64,000 bases of DNA from Sacculina carcini (lineage: Eukaryota > Arthropoda > Thecostraca > Sacculinidae), in contig OU696578.1 of the NCBI GenBank assembly GCA_916048095.2, positions 5,445,826-5,509,825 of the forward strand, in the 5' to 3' direction. Both the position numbers and the translations under genes were made by a program. This document shows, in pieces, positions 29,501-41,478 of the stretch (the stretch's first letter is position 1; every line of letters begins with the position of its first letter). A model generated the notes under the pieces. It did not search any database, was not told the DNA's origin, and worked only from the letters and a program-made list of their open reading frames with translations.

Positions 29501-31160
29501 ATGATTAGGACAGATGAGTGTAAGAGACCGTGGTAAGTATTAAGACAGAATGAAGAGAGAATAATTATGGTAGGAGGCAGATCATTTGGTCACATCAGGA
29601 GAGAGAGAAAAAGAGGGCGGATAATATGATAGTTCATGGAAGTAGTTGTAAAGTACAGTGGAAAACAAGGTAAAATAATAGGAAGATGTGATGGATGAAA
29701 GAAGGGAGTTATCAATGCGATGGTCAAACAACTAAAAAGAGTTAGTGGATTAATTGGTAGCACGAGGACAATATAAAACAGGAGGGGTTCGAGAAGAAAG
29801 GTGAGAGTAAGGAGTGAAGCATAGATATATTATAAGCTGGTTAGAATGTATACGTTTGAAAATGATGTGAGATATTTGAAAGTGGATCCGAGGAATGATA
29901 GGGAGTCATCAAAGCCGGTGAAGGAAACGAGAAACGTGAGAGCAGGGATACGTAAGCGATACGTAATATATAAATGCGAGTGGGATATATACTAAAACGA
30001 CAATTTTGATTGATGATAGGCTGGATAGCGTTCAATGAATAGCGAGGAATATAGAAGTAGACGGAATTACAGTAATCAATTCTTGACAAAATTAAGGCTT
30101 CAGGCGAGTTTCAGGGCAGATGATTTATGAGGATAAGCACGGGTGGGGTATAAAGATCGGAGAATTAGACGACAGGTTCGTGCAACATAAATGATATTCA
30201 CGGAAAAAGAAATAGAGGAATCGATAAGAACAATGAAATCACGGACTGTAGACGACAGCGGGAACGAGAGGAGGGGCGGGGAAAGCCCAGGAGGATGGAA
30301 CAATACAAATTTAGAATTTTAATTATTGATACGAGGACGGCGAGAAGTGGCTCAGGAAGTGATAACATATAATATATCGGAAAGGGAAGAGGGGTGAGGC
30401 GGACAAGCGAAAACAACTGTATGCCATCGTGGTAAATGTGATACGTTATGGAAAATTCATCAAGGATGGGGATAAATGGAAAGATGTGAAGATTAAAAAA
30501 GGGCCTATATTGACTCCTGCGTTTCATGAGAAAGAAGATGGAAATTTTCAGAGGATTAGTTGAATTTGGTAGAGTAAGTGCGATTAGTAACATAGGATTT
30601 GAGAAGTTGAAGAGCTCAACAAGACCATGAGAACTCAAGATAAAAACCAACATGAGAAAGATCATCGATAGAAGTAGAATGACAAGGTGGAAAGCAGATG
30701 GCATATCTGGGAGCACAAGTAGGACAGAGCGGCGGTAAGATAACTGATGGAAGATAAACGTGGATAAGGAAAGCAGGAGGGTTTCAGTAGAGTGACCAGA
30801 GCAGAGGCCAGATTGGCGAGAACGAGCAGAAGAGAATGCAAGCCAATCGGTGTGTGAATGGGAGCGATTCCAGTTACGTTCAAGTCCACGGAGCGAGTGT
30901 CTGAGACAATCAAGATTAGAGTTTAACCACGAGAAGGAGTTAACTCTAGGATAATGATAAGTAGGAAGGAAAATGGTGTTATTAATGACGGACAAGGCTT
31001 TGTAAAAGTGGGAATGCAATTTAGATGGAGGTAGTACGTGATTGAGAGAGTGAGGAAGCAAGAGTACAAGGAATAGACCAATGATATGCCAAACTCTTTA
31101 CAGGAAAAAAAATAACAGAAGGATTAGAATAGGAAGCAGAGGAAGAGATGGAAGTCAAGC
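29500..31160 (-). pseudogene. Heavily decayed LINE with internal deletion
   Basis: Minus-strand fragments in shifting frames show LINE motifs: a PSKLHSHFYKALSVINNTIF linker and an ARSRQSGLCSGHSTETLLLSL junction, where the endonuclease-RT linker is fused straight to the RT HSTE motif by a deletion. Then come LVLPDMPSAFHLV, STVRDFIVLIDSSISF, ARTCRLILRSLYPTRAY, SRIDYCNSVYF and INQNCRF. Relative to LINE B it lacks several hundred bases and contains many stops. It is much older than LINEs A and B. Confidence 0.75.
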
Positions 31161-32228
31161 TCTATCCCTCGATAGAGCTCTATCCTTTGTCTCGAAATAC
31201 TCACCAATGCAGTATTTTGTGTTAAAAATAAGTTGTTGGATGACAATTTAACCGCATTATGTTTAATTTTGCTTGTCTTCTCTACAGCTTTGTTGGCTTG
31301 AGGTTAAATGTCTTATCATGTGGTTCCCATAATTGTAACATCTACGGTATTTCTCGGGCTATAAGGCGCGGTTATAATTCGAAAAGGCATGGGGAAATTG
31401 TAGTTCGGCAACTTCGTTTCGAGAAGTGGAACTCAAATAAGTGCAGAGAATTAAGAATAAAATTCACGAACAATACTGGTTTCAGTTTTTAGGATAATTT
31501 TCTTCATTGGCCTCGCCACTCATTGCTAGCGTTCACTATTCATTATTCGATATTTGTTTGGCTGTATCAGTTTTATTATGGTTTATTGAGCCGTGGGGAG
31601 TTGGTTTTTTACCAGTTTGCAGCTGGTAAAAATGATATGAAGATGTAGGGATTTCACAACATATTATAACTGTTCGTTGCACAACTGTCTGCATGTATGT
31701 GCGTGTGCGCGTATGTGTGTGTTTGTATGCTTATGTGTATAGCGTTATATGTTTCATGAAGATTGTTTTAAGAAGATTTTTACCATGTTTTCGAAGCTGG
31801 GTTTGTCATGTTTTTGAAGCAACAGGTTTCTTCTCATTGGTTTCCATGTTTTCCTTCCTCTCTCTGTATTAACTTCTATCAAGATTGTGAATTGCGTTTT
31901 TCAAATCCCGAATGATTCATCCGGTTAGTGTACAGATGTCTATGTAACCTGCGCTTTTTTATTCGTTTGTTTTTAATCATTCAATTTCAACCAACAAATA
32001 TTGTTCTCATATAAAAATCAATGCCTTTCATATGTACTTTTAGCGAAATCTCTAGGATCTGCATAAAATTTGGTGGCGATGTGTCATTCATAGGTGGCTA
32101 GAAATATTCGATTGTTTTTTATATTTTAATTGCGTTTTCTACAGGAAAAATCAGTATTCTTATGAGCATTGATCTTTGATTTTTGGATGGGATCTTTAAT
32201 TTTTGCTCGAGGATTTGATGTTGATAAA
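31161..32228. other. Unassigned AT-rich DNA
   Basis: A short palindromic tcgatagagctctatc-type motif lies near 31150-31185. No gene was recognised. Confidence 0.4.
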
Positions 32229-32990
32229 ACACGAGAGGCGTTCCAAAAGTAATGCCTCCTATTTTTCAACTCCGCTTCGAATGATCGTAGGAACTTGAAA
32301 TTCGGACCGTATCATAACTTGATCTTTACTCGCATGTCCTAACGTTTTAATTTTTTTATTGTGGATATTTACATCGTGACAAAGATGATAAGCGAAGTTT
32401 TTCATGGATCAGAGATGATATGAGAAGCAGAGATGCGTTAATAAATTCCTTCACAAGAAAGCGGATGCACCCATTTACATTCACCGACGCCTGTAGAAGG
32501 TCCATGAAGCAGACAGGGTGAATGTGATCACAGGAAATGACTTCGTCGGTTTTAGAGCGATGAAAATGATGCCAATAAAGACGATCCCTTAAGACGGTGC
32601 GCATCACTTTGTCCGCTGCTGCCTGCGTCTTCAACGTCTTTTATGCTGGAGACTTGAAGACCGCGTCATCACTGGATGTGATGTCACCACTACGAACCAG
32701 AGTCCAAAAGTCAGTCGCTTGATTGCCATCACTCGAGCGCTCCAGCAGGAAATTCACCGCTATAAAAAAGACGGACCCATCTACTAACTGTGGTCGCATT
32801 TACCGTGTCTGCTTCATGGATCTTCTGCAGGCACTGGTGAATGTCAATGGGTGCACCACTTTCCTTGTGAAAAAACTCTATGACGCACCCATGCTTCTGG
32901 CGAGTCTCCATGACAAACTTCGTCACTCCGTAAATATGTACAATATGGACATAATATTTTTAGGACATGCGGACATGGTTTGCTTCATGA
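32229..32990. mobile_element. Mariner-type derivative: two inverted 5' halves joined head-out
   Basis: 32229-32264 is a mariner-style terminal repeat (cgagaggcgttccaaaagt, aatgcctcctattttt). Following it on plus, a decayed transposase start reads KFF-DQR, HKKADAPIYIH and VHEADRVNV. From about 32986 leftward on minus, the same 5' region reads TKFVMETRQKHGCVIEFFHKE, APIDIHQCLQKIHEADTVN and TTVSRWVRLFYSGEF, the mariner N-terminal helix-turn-helix. The UTRs also match (GTAAATAT...TTAGGACATGCG). So two partial 5' copies face outward around 32640-32700, with no catalytic domain. The right end lacks a recognised terminal repeat. Confidence 0.7.
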
Positions 32991-33963
32991 TCATCGTTGT
33001 TCATCGTTTCTGGTCGTTTGTTGACAGTGTGCTTCCTGTACTACGCTTCGGAACTGGTAGAGGAGCACACAGCTATCGCCAAGAAGGTGCTGCAGTGGTC
33101 CATCTATGTGAGTTTGTCCCACCTGTATACCACATCCATATGCATATTGCTATCTTCATTGTTTTGATAATGTAATGTAGTACAGCGCTGTACTTTGTGA
33201 CGCGTGACCTCACACAGACCCCACTCATTACTGATAGACAATCTACACTGATAAACAAGCTATATATATCCGGTACGGTGTGGTGACGGTTTATAGTGTA
33301 GTTTTTACGCTGACTTCAAATATGACAAGCGTTTTGCTGTTGTACGTAAGATTTTTAATATATTAACATGGTAAATTTTACAGAAACACAATTGAGTGCA
33401 TTTTCACCGTGACGTTATCAACAGTTTTCTACGCAACACCATGCGTTATTATAATCGCCTGCGTGAAGTATATTTTAAATATTATAAATGTACCCTGTGC
33501 GACCAAGAGACGATACAATATATCAGTACCTGCATGTCTTCGTTACTTTTGTGTACCAGAAAGTGACTGCTTCACCTTGATGCTTGATACTATTTTCACA
33601 CGACGACGAGTTTATTTGTGTGTTTATATGATGGCTACTGACAATATTAACAATATATTTGTTATTACATTTACATATATTTGTTATTCCATTTTTTTAT
33701 ACTCGAGGTCGTGTGTCTATCCTGTGGGTCAACAAAGTGAACCACCGAAAAAGGGGTAAAATGGTCTACTTCATGTTCTATTAGAACAAGTTAAAAACTC
33801 CAAAGTTATGATTTAAAATATAATATCATAAGTACAATGTCAAAATATTATAACAAACGAAGTATATTCCTTATATAAAAAAACAATAATGAGAACAAAG
33901 TAGTTGAAATTGGTGATATATTTTTATATCACTGCCGGCTAATGGGTTAATTGGGACACCATG
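32991..33963. other. Unassigned AT-rich DNA
   Basis: No supported feature. Short open frames (33032-33175, 33409-33759) have low-information, membrane-like compositions without recognisable motifs. Confidence 0.4.
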
Positions 33964-34230
33964 CTACGTAGATGCTCCTTCAGTGGTGCCTTGAGTGAAC
34001 TCCACAGGAGTTCGATAGGGTCTCAGGAGGTACGAATACAGTGCCAGCCGCAGAAATATGAGATCCTCGTCTTGACTGATCACATACTCGAGCGATGCAT
34101 GAACTGGCGAGCGATACATGAACTCAATTTTGAATGTGGGCTTGTACACAACATCCGCCATGCACTGGTCGACTAGTTGTCGTAACCAGGCGTCTGCTTG
34201 AGCTCGCTTGAACGATCTTCTGTGTTTCAA
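33964..34230 (-). CDS. Unrecognised small ORF
   Basis: An 88-codon minus-strand frame with balanced composition, unlike its AT-rich surroundings (RRSFKRAQADAWLRQLVDQC, FKIEFMYRSPVHASLEYVISQDEDL, LYSYLLRPYRTPVEF). I do not recognise a family. It could be a fragment of a host exon or of a retroelement gag. Upstream sequence near 34230-34310 contains short inverted TTCCGAAG/CTTCGGAA motifs. Confidence 0.25.
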   Translation of the reverse strand: MKHRRSFKRAQADAWLRQLVDQCMADVVYKPTFKIEFMYRSPVHASLEYVISQDEDLIFLRLALYSYLLRPYRTPVEFTQGTTEGAST

Positions 34231-35400
34231 AGCGAATCACGCGACATTTTCGATTTCAGCTTCGGAATAATTCCGAAGATAATTGCGCAAATCGAACGCT
34301 TCAGAAGTGTGACATACCTGGTATTGCTTCGACATTTGAGACAAAAATGGGAATTGTTCATTTTAGTTTGGTTGGGTTATTTGTTTGGGCGAGTTTCGTT
34401 TGGATATTGTGTGATGAACAGCGAGTTCTTCATTTCAGCAGTCGAAGAGTTGATTTCTTCGTCAGATGGGGAGGATTCAGTTTGGCTTTTGTGAGTATAT
34501 TTATTTGCATTTTACATCAAACTCAACTATTCTTGAAATTGATGAATATCTATTATGCTTATTTAAAATATTGTAACATTGCCGAAATCCAACTCCACAA
34601 CGTACACAGAAACAAGTATTGAAAGACAGGCGGGCATGGGACCACACCACCCAGCGAACACGCCCCAACATGACTTTCGACGCACATCCTTACATCTCAA
34701 CACGACACCCGATCACCGCCACGTTATACCTAGAACGTACCTTGCAGACGCAGCTCTGTGCAAACGCTGCACTTTGCAAACACACGTACTCACACACACT
34801 CGTATACACACAGACATTCTTTCGCTGTATTTTTTTTGTTGAAATTTTTTGAATCGACTGAAAAATGCCTTAAGACATCACAACTCCTTAATTTCCAAAA
34901 TCTTTATAAAGTATATACACTTCTTAGCATTTATAAAAACATGAAACATGGAGATGCTTTGAATTTGTCAATAGCCACCGTCCAACCAGGAGTAATGCTG
35001 TTAATATTAGTTGCCTTGGATTTCGAACAACTCTTTTCAAAAACAGTATACTTTGCAAATGACCTGGAATTTTTAACCATTTTCCTATTGTACTGAAATC
35101 TGATCTCACTAGAACAACATATGCTGCATTTAAAACCAAAATTAAGAAACATTACCTGACTTTGCAAAACCAACGTTGAAGTCACCAAGCACTCGGTACG
35201 GTTTTGTGCTTTTTGTAACTCTTCCTGCAGTTACTGTTCTCGTTGTCGTGTATAACCGTGTTTTCAACTATGAGCTTGCTATATATGAGTGTTTAATTCT
35301 TGTCTTCGTTTTGTATTTTTACCAATCAAATTTGCCATTACTGTTCATAATTTCATGTGAAAATTGTATTTGATATTCGTTCGTCAGGGAGCTGTGACTC
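34231..35400. other. Unassigned DNA with a CA-rich repeat segment (34575-34830)
   Basis: 34575-34830 begins ccaactccacaacgtacac and runs into CA-rich DNA. The opening actccacaacgtaca recurs at about 36371-36387, suggesting a dispersed repeat. Nothing else was recognised. Confidence 0.4.
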
Positions 35401-35479
35401 GACGAATTGATGCCTCTCATCACTGCTATGTTACTGATGTTTGTTGATGATGATGGCAATACATTTGAAATTACAAATT

Positions 35480-36390
35480 ACACATACGTACACAATGCGC
35501 AAAGCACCACGCCAGCAAACACAATAAGCATAAGCCCACACACACACACACACACACAACGAAAACCTCTACACGTCCCCCTGTTTCTTAAGAAACAACT
35601 TAACACGGCAAGACACGAATACCGACACATCAACACAATAACACGCGAATATAAGCACGGAGGTAAACAAACACAACCAAGCAAAATTCAGATCCGGCCC
35701 ATTCTGCTCGACGGCTCCACCAGAAACACGCACTTGGCTGCGGCAAAGCACAACACGTCACACCCCAGCGTCCCCAGCGCTCCGGCCGGGCCCGTGCTCT
35801 TCAGTGCTCCGCCGCAGCCTGTCGTCTTCTGCATCACCGGCCGCCGCGACAGGGTACAACACCTCGGCCCCAGCACCCTCCGTGCTCCCGCCGCCATCTG
35901 TGCTCTTCAGCACCCTGTCGCAGCCGGCCGTGATCCACCGTCCACACAAGCCGCCGTCTTGCCTTCCGGGTCACGACACCTCCTGCGGCTTCAGTAGCTC
36001 CTTGCCTCCTTGATCACCAGCAGCTTCCTCCGACTGTTTCACCAGTTCTGCGACGTAGCCAGCAACAACGGAGGCGGGACGACGAGCACCCTCGGCGCAG
36101 CTACCCGGCTGCCTCCTTGCCGGCACCATGCTCCACTGCCGTCCCCCTGTACTCCCTCCTGCCACCCCGCCGAACACAACCTCTGTCTTCCACTTTGCCA
36201 CTGATGTCCAAGGGTCAGTACCACCGCCGCTGCTGAAGTCATTGGTCGATTCATCCCATTCAATAACCAAAACTACACTAATCCGAAGCAAAATCAAACG
36301 CCTACCATAAAAACCTCAATAAAACAAATCAACTATAAAAGCCGAAATGGCTTGAAAATTGCGGACGTTTAACTCCACAACGTACATCAA
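35480..36390. repeat. GC-rich dispersed repeat, copy 1
   Basis: A CA-tract (35537-35560) leads into a GC-rich, Pro/Ala/Ser-coding-like segment. 35990-36190 shares long blocks with 50255-50445: ggcttcag-agctcctt, accagcag, ggcgggacgacgagca, ctgcctcct, gcaccat-ctc-actgccg and tccccctgta. The open frames here (for example 35407-35997) follow composition, not a known protein. The element type is unknown. Confidence 0.6.
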
Positions 36391-36716
36391 TATATTGTAA
36401 AATGAGAATCAAATAATGAGTGGAATAAGCAAAAATTTGGGTCTTGAACAAAGAGGCAGTTTGTAATGTGTTCATACGTTTGTAATGTGTAATGTGTTCA
36501 TACGCATGTGTTCATACGCATGCCTGTGTTTGATTTAGGTTACAATTTTTGAGCTGTACATAAGACGAATAATAAAAAGTTCAAAACAACTTTCTTACCA
36601 TTTTATTACATAAAACACATTGAATACTTACAAAGCACAGTTTTTACATAATAACACAATATGAAACACATAAAAACACATTGAATACATACAAAGCACA
36701 GTTTGTACATAATAAC
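36391..36716. repeat. Short tandem duplications before the hAT-like element
   Basis: 36465-36520 repeats gtgttcatacg-type units. About 36608-36655 and 36668-36716 are two direct copies of a roughly 48-bp unit (acataaaa-cacattgaata, then acaaagcacagtttttacat), period about 60 bp. The second copy ends in the TSD of the next element. Confidence 0.75.
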
Positions 36717-38005
36717 TAGGGCTGTCAAAAAAGTAACCTAAAAATCAGAAAAAAGTAACTTTATTTTCGAGAAATAGTAACCTAAAAAGTAACCTAAAAT
36801 AACCTATGCGTTTTAATGTTATTATCACTTTTGTATGGCTTTATCGCATGTTTATCATGCCTTTGCTGATTAGTGCGCTATATCAACTACACGATTTGCT
36901 TGTTTTTTGTTTTTGAATATAAAAAGTAACCTAACAACCTATAAAAAGTAACCTAAATATAACCTAACCTTCGTAAAAATAACCTCCTTCAAAAATCGTC
37001 AATTTCTGTTTGCAGCTCTGAAGGAAGAAAATATACCAGTCCTTCTTTTGTTGTTACTATTTTTCCACCCTCTCTCCGATCTGGTACCATTTTTATAACA
37101 AACCACCAAAAGTGACCATAACCACCAAACCACCAAAAGTATTATTTGGCTAGCGTCGCAAACAGGAGCATAACCATCAAAATGTAATTTAAAGTGGAAA
37201 GCTAATACAAAAGTGAAGTACACTAATTGCAAATGTAAATATTTCATATTAATTTTCGCAATAATGTTCTTTATATTGTTTCAATGGAACTGTTTATCAA
37301 ATAGCACGTACTACAGCTTGTATATTAGTGTGAGCTTAAACACTGCATGTGTGAATGCCCCCATCCTCCTATATGTAGCACCCTGTGCTCACAGTCTTAT
37401 CAATGTCAAACGTGGGAAAATGACGCTATCTCACGCCCTGAAAATCGCGTACTAATTCCCGTTCAAGTAAATGCGTACTGTCAAGTACTACATTGCAGTA
37501 CCTGGTATAGAGAGCTCACACATCGTACTATACCACGCTCCAAACATCTCACGACACCCTCCGGTTCGTGGACATTTTCTAAAATGGAATGACACTATGC
37601 GTACCCAAAAACGTATAAATATCGAGTAGCACAGATATTAAGGTGAATACCAATTGCTAAATCCTAACAGCCAAAAGCTTGACATTTCTTGATCTTCAGA
37701 CCTAATATTCCATCTCTTTTCCTATTTTATCCTCATATATACCGTTTTTGTGCCTCTTATCTGCAAAAAGTCACCAAACTTTGTGGTAAAGTGATCTAAT
37801 AACAAGAAAAATAACAAAAGCTAACCTGACGATAAAAAAGTAACCTAAAAGCAAAAAAAGTAACCCAACGATGAAAAAGTAACTTTTGGTAACCTAATAA
37901 CTTTTTTAATAATTATCGTGCAATTTTTTTAATGCAGTTCTAGGTAGCTTATGAAAAAGTGACCTTTAGGTGAAAAAGTAACTTTATTAACTTTTGGCAG
38001 CCCTA
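36717..38005. mobile_element. hAT-like non-autonomous element, 1.29 kb
   Basis: Ends TAGGGCTGTCAAAA and the complement of TAGGGCTGCCAAAA, flanked by a perfect 8-bp TSD ATAATAAC (36709-36716, 38006-38013). Both ends carry many short aaaagtaacctaa motifs in inverted orientation, likely transposase-binding subterminal repeats. There is no transposase frame. The interior is AT-rich and unrecognised. Confidence 0.9.
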
Positions 38006-38029
38006 ATAATAACTAGATAATTTTTGTCC

Positions 38030-38765
38030 TGGTTGCTCATCACTCGATTTTGATTCTCAATGATTTTGTCGTACCCGGCTAAATTTTTTTCGAGCTTCTC
38101 CATTCTCTCGTTGTGTCTCCGTTCACGGTTCTTCACTTCCTCCATGAAAGCGGTCGATGATTGTCAGTTGAGCCCTCGTTTTGGGGTGGTTGCTTTGCTG
38201 GACTCTGGACTTCCCTTTGCTGCTTTCCCATCAGCTACGGAGTGTGCTGCTGCTTCGACAGGCGATGGGCTCTTATATTCGTGTTGGCTGCTTCCTCTAG
38301 TGGAAGACCTCACGTACACTGACTCCACTGTGGGCCTTTTGCTCTATAGCGAACGAACGCTTCCATATGCTTGAATTGCAGTCTTCCCCTGTCTGAAAGG
38401 GAATTGTCCTTCACCTATAACCAACACACAACACAAAAGTCAATTACATGCAGGAAAATATGTACAAACTACTTTTAATACACGAACTTGAGCGCAAAAT
38501 ACGGATGAAATACTTGAAATATAACAACCATGATGTAATCGAGTGTGGCGCTAATATATTTTTTTTTCACTACAACCTTTCGATATTGCTGCAGCATCGT
38601 CTTCCATTTGTATTCGACCTTTTCTGCAGTAGCACCGGGAGCGTTCTCGGACAGATCATTCGCTATATCTGCGCACATTTTTTTTGAAACATTCCCACTC
38701 TGCTGATAATTCCTGAGGAGCTCGTTGAGGGCCTTCTCGGACGCGTAAGTTCACTCTGAAAAATG
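38030..38765 (-). pseudogene. Myb/SANT-like DNA-binding protein relic with an intron
   Basis: The minus-strand 5' part (about 38750-38550) reads SEKALNELLRNYQQSGN, CADIANDLSENAPGATAEKV and EYKWKTMLQQYRKVV, the tryptophan-bearing helices of a Myb/SANT-like (trihelix/MSANTD type) domain. A pyrimidine-rich acceptor ending ttatag precedes 38414, after which VKDNSLSDRGRLQFKHMEAF fits the next helix of the same domain. The C-terminal part (ERRHNERMEKLEKNLAGYDKII) is charged and coiled-coil-like. Frames change and stops occur in the C-terminal exon, so it is probably a pseudogene. Such domains occur in host factors and as the second protein of PIF/Harbinger transposons; context does not decide. Confidence 0.55.
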
Positions 38766-38835
38766 GTTACGTCGAGTCATAAGAGTCAACGATTGTAAAA
38801 AATAGTAGACACTAAAATTATATATGATACATGAG

Positions 38836-40384
38836 TAGTGATGCAAAAAAACGTTTTTTGGTTGCGTTTTTGTGTGCAAAAAACATGTTTTTTAGTTGTT
38901 TTTTTATTTATTTCAGAATGAGCACCAATTGTCATCGAATGTTGGATTTTAATACATAGAAATGAGTTCAATTGATGTTTTGTACATCTTTACGTGTCTT
39001 ATTTCAAAGATAATTTGATTATAGTATAAAAAACAAAAATATTTATCAATAAATATCCCAGGAGACTATTTGAAAGTGCATCCGGGTCCGGTGGTATAGG
39101 TTTTTTCCATTGAGAAAACCCATGTTTTTAAAGACGATTTTAATGATGTGGATTTTTGAAATATTTTGTCAGCAGAACAAAACAAATTCATTGAGTAACC
39201 ATGTGTTTTTTTAATGAAACCATGTTTTTTATGAAAAAATGCAATGATGTTGTTCAAACTGGTTTTAAATTCGTTTTATAAATGTACACGTTCAGAAAAT
39301 GTTGACAGCAGAACAAGACAAGTTAATTGGTTGGTCAAATGTTTTTTTGACAAACGTATATTTAAAATAACCCTTTTTAATGAAACAATGCTTTCTAAAA
39401 CAGTCTCTATGGAAGATAGATTTGATTGGTGTAGGTTCAAATGCCTTTTGTATAGCAAGTAGTCTGCTGGTATAGGCGGCTGCTCAAACCAATTGATTTA
39501 AACTGTTTTTAACCATGTTTTTTTCAAAATATATTTTTGTGAAAAACGGTTTTCGTAGATGTAGAGATTTTGAAAAAGTATTGGCGGCAGATCAAGGAAA
39601 GTATTTAGTAAAGTAGTTAGTTAATAAGTAAAGTAAAGTAGTTAGTAAAGTAGTAGCTAGTTAGGAAAGTATGTAGTTATTTGTGTTCAAATAACGTTTT
39701 GTACATTAAATATATTTGCTCAGTCATTTTTTTCCTACACGAAAATATTGTCCGTTGTTCTGGTCAGGATTGCCACTCTGAATAATGCAACCCGCTTTTT
39801 TTCGTAGCTCATCAGGGACACTAAGTGTGTGTGTGTATATTTGTAGTCTTTGTGTAAATATTTACAGTGTTTGTACATTTATACGTATTGCAAATGATTG
39901 ATCTGTTGAATGAAATGATGAAAGTGATTGTAATCAACGTAGTTAATTTATGGTAGGAAAAGGGTAATATGTTAAAAAGAAAAAAATTTATGGAACCTGT
40001 TGTTTTTTTAAAACAGTTTCGGTTTTAGCAGAAAAAACGGTTCTCAAACCCTGTTTTCTTACACAATGATTAACTCAATCATTGAATGCAAAACTGTACT
40101 GTACATAGGAGTGCCGCACAGTATCGTGCAAACAATGATATTAGGGCTTTCAGACACATTATTACCATTTTATTGTACATATTTAATGATAATTAAATCT
40201 GATAGGGCCACTAATAGCATGAATAACTCATGTGCTGATAAAAATAATTCATTTAACATACCAAATATATCATTTCCATAATTTTAATTATTGACATGAC
40301 TTCAAAAAAACGTGTTTTTGGTCGATGGTTTTTGGCAAAAAAAACGTTTTTTAAAAAGACATCGTTTTTTAGGTCGCATCTCTA
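38836..40384. mobile_element. hAT-like non-autonomous element, 1.55 kb
   Basis: Left end TAGTGATGCAAAAAAACG and right end (reverse complement) TAGAGATGCGACC then TAAAAAACG. Flanks TACATGAG (38828-38835) and TACTTGAG (40385-40392) agree at 7 of 8 bases, an aged 8-bp TSD. The body is rich in GTTTTTT/AAAAAAC motifs. No coding frame. A related end lies at about 52433. Confidence 0.78.
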
Positions 40385-40392
40385 TACTTGAG

Positions 40393-41053
40393 TGGTAACG
40401 AACAAAAACGAAACTAACAGAGTAAACGCACTCCAAATTTTCGGCAGATAGTCGCCTCTGCTTGGTCGGCCATCATTGCCAACAACTTGGCAACTACTCA
40501 TATGGTTCAAACATTCAAAAACACTATTATATAATTTATTTCAGATTTCACATGTATGAAACGTTGCTTGGGACTCCATGTCTACACCAAATAAACGCAA
40601 TTCAACCACAGAAAAGCGCACAGTAACCCAACACAACACAATGAACTAAAACAAGTCAATGTACGCTAAAATCCGCGTGTAAACAACGTGTGCGCCTCAA
40701 ATGCTAACATCTGAAATATTCGGGGTTTCCACAAGAGTGTGTTCGAAGCACTTCCGATGATTTCCGAAGATTAAATCGAACGCTTGGAAGTACCTCGGAT
40801 GACTTCTGATGTACTTCAGATGGTGAAATCGAAAAGGCCAACGATGTTATTACTTATTGCTCCGATACAGTGAACATTGCTTCCTCTGCAAAAAGTTTTA
40901 ACAACCTCAGCTCTTGTACTAATTTTGGATCGGCCCTTTGCATCGATAAATATATTGAAATTCGTTTAATAAAAATGTATTAGAGTTTTCATCTCTGAAC
41001 GCTGCTGAAAAAGTTTGTCCATGTACACCTTTCCTTCTGCCTTGATCTCAGGG
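40393..41053. other. Unassigned DNA between two hAT-like elements
   Basis: No gene was recognised. 40720-40830 contains repeated short cttccga/ttcagatg-type motifs. Confidence 0.4.
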
Positions 41054-41478
41054 CAGGGTTTGAAAAAAACCGGGGTTTAAAAAAATCCTTAAACCATGTT
41101 TTTTGATAGAAAACACCAAAAAAAACATTGTTTTTTTTGGTTTATTTGGTTTTGTACACTTTGCACACACACATCAAAAAAGGATTGTACCATGCTATTT
41201 GGTATATAGTTTAACATATTTTAGTACCACTTACCAAGAGTTTTGTAAATGTTTAAAGAAGATATAAATAAAATCTTAAAAATGTACTCACAGGAGGATA
41301 TGGACCCGTTAGCGGCAGTGTCATTTTGAGGCCTAATTCTCATACTCTCTCTTTGCCGTCCTAGTCCGGCAGGCAGCATAGGCGCACACAAGTTTAACTA
41401 GTGCTGGTGCTAAAATTTGAAATTCTAGACAAAATCCTACAGAGGGCGCTGAAACTTGGCGTTGTATTGGCTTGGATT

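Noticed and set aside
35407..36310. 196-codon and other Pro/Ser/Ala-rich frames
   Set aside because: Frames are open on both strands at once because of GC-rich repeat composition, and no domain is recognised.
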